From: Durusdinium trenchii
Lineage: Eukaryota; Sar; Dinophyceae; Suessiales; Symbiodiniaceae
Direction: 5' to 3'
DNA length: 64,000 nt
Assembly: GCA_963970005.1 (NCBI GenBank)
Contig: CAXAMN010000026.1
Location: 195,994 to 259,993, forward strand
Positions 59,055-64,000 of the stretch are shown one piece after another. Numbering within the stretch: the stretch's first letter is position 1; each line of letters opens with the position of its first letter. The position numbers and the translations under genes are program-made. Below the pieces are notes generated by a model, which did no database searches, was not told the origin of the DNA, and saw only the letters and a list, made by a program, of their open reading frames with translations.

Positions 59055-60083
59055 ATGACCCAAAGGTTTCAAGACTGGGGAAACCTGTCAACAATCAGAC
59101 AAGATGACCAACCTCATGAGCGACCCAGCCTACAGGCACAAGCCAAACAGCAAGTTCAGCAGCTAGAGCCACTCACCATTGGGCACCTGACTTGGGTACT
59201 CAAGCACCTACCTGACAAAGCCTGTGGACCAGGCGCAGTCACAGCACAGCTACTCCGCACTGCACCACCGCTCGCAGTCAAGGCGTTGCTCAAGCTGTAC
59301 CAAGAGATGGAGGAACAAGTGCAGCTACCCACCCAACAGCAAATGCACATGGTTGTAATGCTTCCAAAGAACAGCAGCAAAGAGCGCCCAATTACCTTGA
59401 CATCGATCCTCTACAGAGTTTGGTGTCGACTCCGCAAGCCATTGCTTGACGCCTGGCAGAAACACTTGCCCACCAGCATGAAGCACGATCGAGCAAGGCC
59501 AGGAACACAAGTCCTGTATGTGGCACTTGAACGACTACTATGACAAGAAGTGCATCGAGCCAATGGAAGACATGGGATAACATGTCTCATGGACACGTCA
59601 ACCTTCTACGACACCATCAACTTGACCAGGCTCCAAACAGAAGCTCTCAAATTGCAGTATCCTCCACTGCTACTGGAAATGGCCATGCAAGTCTATACGG
59701 GCCCCAAGGCCATTGTGGCAGAACAAGAAATGACACCCTTCTTCAAGGTGCAAAATGGCGTCCCGGCCGGTTGCCCCCAAGCACCACTACTAGCCAAAGC
59801 GGTGCTGGCACCTGCGCTTCAACCATGGCAGGAGAACCATCCAACCATCTACCTTTCCAGCTGGGTTGATGATGTTGGCTTTGACACCGCCAGCGCCACA
59901 CCACTGAAAGCAGCCAAGGATGCAGTGGCCGCCTACAGAGAATTGCATCGTAGGTTGATGGACTTGGGGTTGCAGGTCAACCCAAAGAAGACAGCCTTCA
60001 TTGGGCCACGGAACGTGAACTGCGAGCACTCCTCCAAGACCATGAACCACCAGTTGAAACGGTCATGCGCGATCTGGGTATAG
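59055..60083 (+). pseudogene. LINE copy 1: reverse transcriptase, interrupted by one stop
   Basis: The fingers include VVMLPKNSSKERPITLTS (about 59350-59405). A TGA at 59541-59543 interrupts the frame, which then continues in the same phase. Motif A is CLMDTSTFYDT (about 59583-59615), motif B is GVPAGCPQAPLL, and motif C is SSWVDDVGFD (about 59858-59885). The VDD is unusual for LINEs, which mostly have Y-x-DD. Motif D-like NPKKTAFIG follows. The stop at the end is probably another frame break, since similarity-like protein resumes at 60232. Confidence 0.75.
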
Positions 60084-60231
60084 ATCACCAAGCTGCAAGG
60101 AAACGAAGAATACCTGTCATGAAGCAGCGCATCAAGAAGGCCAACGCCCACAAGGTCAAGCTCAGGAGCTTGAAGATTCCAGCGCTCAAAGTGAGGCTCA
60201 GTGGCAGGCTCCACAGAAGGGAATACAACTA

Positions 60232-61260
60232 GTGGCACTCTGCAAAGTAGAAAGCCAAGGACTTGCTCCCAGATACCGGTCTGCCCTACGCCAAGCTATG
60301 GCGAAGCACCTCGGCCACCACACGGGAGGTTTGCTTGACATCACCTATGACATCCACAGCAAACGCTACATCGATCCCAGTGACCAGATCCTCATTCATC
60401 ACATCAAAGCCATTCACCACCTCATCCAGGCATGGCCGCCTGACCAGCTCCCAGCCCTCGAACAAGCGTGGCAGACCACCTATCAACAACTGCAAACCAC
60501 GCAGTACCCTTGGTACAGTGTCCGTGGACCACTGGCAGCCACCATTGTCTACCTCCAAGAATGGGGCTGGAAACCGACCGAGCTCATGCGTTGGATGAGA
60601 CCAGAATCCAAGCTGTTGCTAGCCAATGAGCTGCGCATCCAACACCCATGGTGGCAGCTTGAAAGAGCTTTGACCCAGGAAGCCCAATGGCAGCGGATCT
60701 CTCGCTTAGCCAGCAAGCCACACTATCAAGGCCTCATCACGGGCATCGACTGGCGCACCCATAGACAGGTGAGAAAGCAATTGAAGGCCCAGCAAAAGCA
60801 TCACCTGGACACGTGGGTACAGGCAGCACTCCAATTTCGAGGTCAAAAGCTGCCCCCTCTGCCATGTTCCGGCTACTCCGAAGCACATACTGTCCCAATG
60901 CCTCCTGAGTGGATGAATCGACTGACCTGCCAAGACGAAGAACCGCTTTGGGCCCATGGTTGGATTCCTTTGGAACCGCAAGAAGCGCGCACACAGCCAC
61001 ATCCTTACCAAGGACATGGGTGCTGGGCAGGTCTGCAGATCTTGTCACTCCAGCAGCATAGCGGGTGGGCATTCACACTTGATGCCACACCCTCATCGTA
61101 CGAGCCTCGAAGTCAGCTCTGGATCTTTGGACTCTGTGCCCGCACCATGACTCTCGGGCAATTGTGCAGACTCGGCACCATCACAGGAGTGACACCTGGT
61201 GCTCAAACCAAGGTAGAGTGGACTTGTGGCCCTGGCCAAACATACCGAAGATCAGGTTAA
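60232..61260 (+). CDS. LINE copy 1: reverse transcriptase C-terminal region, possibly with RNase H remnant
   Basis: A 342-codon frame containing long Trp/Gln-rich helical segments typical of the thumb and connection of LINE proteins. Near the end, GWAFTLDATPSS and SQLWIFGLCARTM could be a decayed RNase H, but the catalytic acidic residues are not clear. It changes frame into the next segment within 61226-61260. Confidence 0.5.
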   Translation: MALCKVESQGLAPRYRSALRQAMAKHLGHHTGGLLDITYDIHSKRYIDPSDQILIHHIKAIHHLIQAWPPDQLPALEQAWQTTYQQLQTTQYPWYSVRGPLAATIVYLQEWGWKPTELMRWMRPESKLLLANELRIQHPWWQLERALTQEAQWQRISRLASKPHYQGLITGIDWRTHRQVRKQLKAQQKHHLDTWVQAALQFRGQKLPPLPCSGYSEAHTVPMPPEWMNRLTCQDEEPLWAHGWIPLEPQEARTQPHPYQGHGCWAGLQILSLQQHSGWAFTLDATPSSYEPRSQLWIFGLCARTMTLGQLCRLGTITGVTPGAQTKVEWTCGPGQTYRRSG

Positions 61261-62470
61261 AGTCATTGTGCAATTGGCTGCAGTATGGGAGGCATGGCGC
61301 CAGCCAAAGAGCCGCACACCTTTCCAGGACATCCTGGATGAAGTACCGCGTCAGGATTTCAGCAGAGTCACAGTCCTTTACATCAGCAGAAACACCAGAA
61401 CACCAGATGCTCCAGGCAACGAACCTCAATTACGCCGAAGGCAAAGAGACTCAGCCCTGGCAGCTTGGGAGCGGGCAAAGACTCTCTTCGACGCCAACAA
61501 AGAGGAATGGCCAGAAACACTAGATCAAGACCACAAATTGATCTATCAGCGTGCAGTGCGCAGGATCAGCAAGATCTACGAAGACAACACGCACTACATC
61601 CACCAGAAAGCGCCAAGGCGCCAAGGCAAACAGACGAAACAACACAAGAAAGAGCTTGTCAACCAGCGCCGCAAAGCATGGTCTGACAATCATCACCGAT
61701 GGGAACCTCACAGGAGTGGTTTTCAATGCACAGCTTGCGGCACAAGGATGCACCAAGGGCTGACAGCAGAGATCCTTGAAGCCAGGCTCCAGGAAGATTG
61801 CCCACAGATGTTACTTGATGATCTCCAGAGTCAGCCACCCATGCACTCCGCACCGTTGCCAAAGAAGCCAACCCGCGCCCAACACATCAAGGCGCTCCTT
61901 GCCAAGCAACCGGACCAGCCTGCGCCGGGCCAACACCTGCTGGCAGAAACCACGGGCTACTTGAAATGCACCCAATGCGGCATCAACATCCACAAACGGG
62001 TCAATGAAGCTGCCTATACAGCCTTCCTGCAAAGTCCATGTGTGAACCAAGAGTTCCAAGAACAGCACTCCGGACATCGAAGCCACGCCTTATGGCAAAT
62101 TGGAGAGAAAGTCAAATGCGCGCAATGTGGAGTACAATGGAATCTGGACGGCCACCGTCGACTCATAGCCACCCAAGCCTTACACAAGGCATGCAAGGGC
62201 GCATCCACCAGAGGCTCACCGCCGCTTAGTGATTTCTTCAAGAAGAAAGACACCCCAAGCGGCCATAGCCAAGGATCCGCCTCACAGGCACCAGATGACC
62301 TCTCGGCCAGACCCACACCCAAACGACTCCACTTCCAAACAGAGTTAGATGAGCAGGCGCGCGAAGAGCTGAACCAACAGCTGTCTGCACTGGCCATGAA
62401 CCCCAGCCACCCAGCGGCAGCACAGCAAACGGAAGACGACAAGGCAACCATTGAAGTTGACTTTTTCTGA
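61226..62470 (+). CDS. LINE copy 1: C-terminal region with three zinc-finger modules
   Basis: This 414-codon segment has three similar modules starting CTACGTRMH (about 61729), CTQCGINIH (about 61969) and CAQCGVQW (about 62119), each followed about 15-25 residues later by another Cys. They are likely nucleic-acid-binding fingers at the C terminus of the LINE polyprotein. SPPLSDFFKKK at about 62217-62250 resembles a PCNA-binding PIP box lacking the Gln. The frame ends at a TGA before the element's 3' tail. Confidence 0.6.
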   Translation: MALAKHTEDQVKVIVQLAAVWEAWRQPKSRTPFQDILDEVPRQDFSRVTVLYISRNTRTPDAPGNEPQLRRRQRDSALAAWERAKTLFDANKEEWPETLDQDHKLIYQRAVRRISKIYEDNTHYIHQKAPRRQGKQTKQHKKELVNQRRKAWSDNHHRWEPHRSGFQCTACGTRMHQGLTAEILEARLQEDCPQMLLDDLQSQPPMHSAPLPKKPTRAQHIKALLAKQPDQPAPGQHLLAETTGYLKCTQCGINIHKRVNEAAYTAFLQSPCVNQEFQEQHSGHRSHALWQIGEKVKCAQCGVQWNLDGHRRLIATQALHKACKGASTRGSPPLSDFFKKKDTPSGHSQGSASQAPDDLSARPTPKRLHFQTELDEQAREELNQQLSALAMNPSHPAAAQQTEDDKATIEVDFF

Positions 62471-62590
62471 TGGCGCTTGATGAAGCCAGCTACCACGTGC
62501 GCAAGAACACCTGAGGTGACAGTCACAGTAGCAACAGGCCAAATGGCCCTCGAACCATGCAACTCTAGGAAAAAATACATACATACATCA

Positions 62591-64000
62591 ACACCTACCC
62601 CTTGGCTGAGACCTCCTCCGTACCCGGCAGAATGACGTCCTCCTGGTGCAGAGCATACCAAGTCTGCAGCAAAACCACCTGCAGCAACTGGATTTGGCAG
62701 AGCAAAATCCAGAGTGGCAACCGCTGCCGCAAATGTGGGACTTGGTGGACGATCACCAAATCAAATGGCAAAGGAAAAGGACAAGGCCATGCAAGCAAAG
62801 GAAATGGAGCTTCTACGACCTCCACATGGCCCCGCAAAACCTACCAGGAAGCGCTTATGGACACGCCGCCGGGTTTGAACAAGCCCAGACCGCTTCGACG
62901 ACCAAAAGATCAACAACAGGCTGCTGAGCTGCTCACGGCAACATGGGATGTAATTCCTGACTCTATCCAGACTAAGCTCCAGGCCCTGGGTCTCGGCCCA
63001 CAGCCACAAGAAGAACCGGGGTTGACAGATCTCTTGAAGACCCACATGTCAGCACTTCCTCAGGAGGTTCAGGCAGTCGTCACCCGCCTCCTGACGGCAC
63101 CACTACCTCAGACCGAGAAAGAGATTGCGCAGCAGTTGAAGCAGCAGGTCACTGAGATGAAAAACCAGTCAATCCGCAAGAACCAGCTGCAAACCAAATT
63201 GGATCAAGTGAAGAGCCAATATGCAGCAATGCTACAGGATATGCAGGACATCCAGACAAAGCTCAACGAGGGTCAGCAAAAGCTCAAAGAACTCTCGGAC
63301 AAGTACATGGCTGCTGTGAATCAGACGCCAAAACCTGAAGAGCTCAACCGTGAGGCTGCCACCGCAGAACCTATCCCTATGGCAGTTGAATCCTTTGTTA
63401 CGAGCTTAGGCATCTCCCTGACTGAAGAGCAGCGGAGCCAGCTCCACGGACTTCTCAAAAGCGCCCCAACACGGAGGGAGAAGATCCAACAAAACGCAGG
63501 AAAACCGAAGCGACTGCGGCGCCACACACTGGACAGTTGTGTGGGTAACAACAAGCCAAACCAACCGGGGAAGCTTCAAGGGAAGTACGTGCCAATTCCC
63601 TTTGACGATTTTGATGAGGCACACCAACCATGGGACTTCATGAACCAGCGCAAATGGGTTTGCCGTGCTGCTTCAGGCTCAGAGCTTTCAAGTTACTCAG
63701 ACAAACCATGGTGTGCAGGGGAAAAGACACACCAGGAAGATTTTGCACCCTCTTTCAATTTGGGGACCAGCTACATGTTGCATGAAGGGGATTTTTCATG
63801 TCAAGATGAAGCAGAACTACCTGAACACAAGATTCAGCCCAATGTATCCAAGTTAGTTTTGAGCTCTCCGCCAAGTGGACATGATTTGCCTGTGAATGGC
63901 CAGCCATACGTCTCAATCAAAGGAGGGGCCCCATCGAGCAGTCTCTCTGACACGGCCACACAAGGACAAATTCCAATGGCGCACGACTATGCATCGACCA
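62591..64000 (+). mobile_element. LINE copy 2: second member, 5' part, runs off the window
   Basis: It follows the (ATAC)n tail of copy 1 directly. The short leader differs from the long leader of copy 1, so it may be 5'-shortened. Its ORF1 is homologous to that of copy 1 over the whole visible length and appears intact. Confidence 0.78.
62632..64000 (+). CDS. LINE copy 2 ORF1: zinc-ribbon and coiled-coil protein, open at the window end
   Basis: From ATG 62632 the frame stays open for 456 codons to the last base of the window. It has a Cys ribbon (CSNWIW...CRKCGTWW, about 62680-62740), a Lys/Gly-rich segment, and PPGLNKPRPLRRPK. The coiled coil contains LDQVKSQYAAMLQDMQ (about 63200-63250) and is followed by FVTSLGISLTEEQRSQLHGLL (about 63395-63455). 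Unlike copy 1 it then continues without a break through FDDFDEAHQPW, CAGEKTHQEDF and a Ser-rich tail. This gives the better picture of the family's ORF1. Confidence 0.78.
   Translation, partial: MTSSWCRAYQVCSKTTCSNWIWQSKIQSGNRCRKCGTWWTITKSNGKGKGQGHASKGNGASTTSTWPRKTYQEALMDTPPGLNKPRPLRRPKDQQQAAELLTATWDVIPDSIQTKLQALGLGPQPQEEPGLTDLLKTHMSALPQEVQAVVTRLLTAPLPQTEKEIAQQLKQQVTEMKNQSIRKNQLQTKLDQVKSQYAAMLQDMQDIQTKLNEGQQKLKELSDKYMAAVNQTPKPEELNREAATAEPIPMAVESFVTSLGISLTEEQRSQLHGLLKSAPTRREKIQQNAGKPKRLRRHTLDSCVGNNKPNQPGKLQGKYVPIPFDDFDEAHQPWDFMNQRKWVCRAASGSELSSYSDKPWCAGEKTHQEDFAPSFNLGTSYMLHEGDFSCQDEAELPEHKIQPNVSKLVLSSPPSGHDLPVNGQPYVSIKGGAPSSSLSDTATQGQIPMAHDYAST

Larger units (their letters stand above)
55361..62590 (+). 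mobile_element. LINE copy 1: non-LTR retrotransposon with C19-like protease, frame-broken
   Basis: The order is ORF1 (zinc ribbon and coiled coil), a ubiquitin-protease-like domain, APE endonuclease, reverse transcriptase, and a C-terminal zinc-finger region, all on the plus strand over about 7.2 kb. Several in-frame stops and frame changes show that this copy is inactive. The 3' end reads GGAAAAAATACATACATAC, so the tail is A plus (ATAC)n instead of poly(A). The 5' limit is uncertain and was placed at the end of an upstream (ATAC)n array. A second copy follows immediately, head to tail. Confidence 0.82.

Overview
The window reads as nuclear DNA of a dinoflagellate, probably a Symbiodiniaceae-like or related lineage. 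The support is a sense-strand copy of the 3' end of the dinoflagellate spliced leader inside retrotransposon LTRs, intron-like non-coding DNA with many simple repeats, and retrotransposon proteins of the kind common in such genomes. No rRNA, tRNA or CRISPR locus was found, and nothing looks prokaryotic.

Layout: 1-6103 is non-coding or unresolved DNA with CACATCT-rich repeats, palindromes and a 17-bp minisatellite. 6109-25426 is a complete 19,318-bp copia-type LTR retrotransposon (element A), with identical 173-bp LTRs and a 5-bp target duplication ATCAT. 25432-26095 is spacer DNA with a long hairpin. 26096-27382 is a decayed non-LTR retrotransposon on the minus strand. 27383-44789 is a second complete copia-type element (element B, 17,407 bp), with identical 161-bp LTRs and target duplication GTTTC, inserted into that remnant. 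44795-48760 is repeat-rich spacer. 48765 to about 50600 may hold exons of a Pro/Ser/Gln-rich gene. 51406-52443 and 54174-54379 are two members of an inverted-repeat-bounded family; the larger one contains opposed CAG and CTG minisatellite arrays. About 55361-62590 is a non-LTR retrotransposon (LINE copy 1) with a C19-like protease, an APE-type endonuclease and a reverse transcriptase, heavily frame-broken. From about 62591 a second copy of the same family runs off the window.

Both copia elements encode Gag (coiled coil plus two CCCH fingers), aspartic protease, integrase, reverse transcriptase and RNase H in the normal copia order. The coding region then continues for about 9-10.5 kb. That extension is conserved between A and B and contains, in order: a degenerate cytosine-methyltransferase-like domain, helical regions, a basic proline-rich linker, an unrecognised alpha/beta-like region, a Cys-rich module, a possible RNase III-like segment, a clear Tpt1/KptA RNA 2'-phosphotransferase domain with all four expected catalytic positions, a zinc ribbon, an acidic region and a helical C-terminal domain. 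I know of no copia element described with a Tpt1 domain, and I could not search for one.

The two elements share three further traits. Their LTRs carry a spliced-leader-like sequence. Their primer-binding sites match the anticodon loop of an Ile tRNA, implying half-tRNA priming as in Drosophila copia. Their reading frames are interrupted, at different places, despite identical LTRs. A tentative model is that trans-spliced element RNA is still a valid template because the leader lies inside the LTR, and that the Tpt1 domain acts on a tRNA-fragment primer end.
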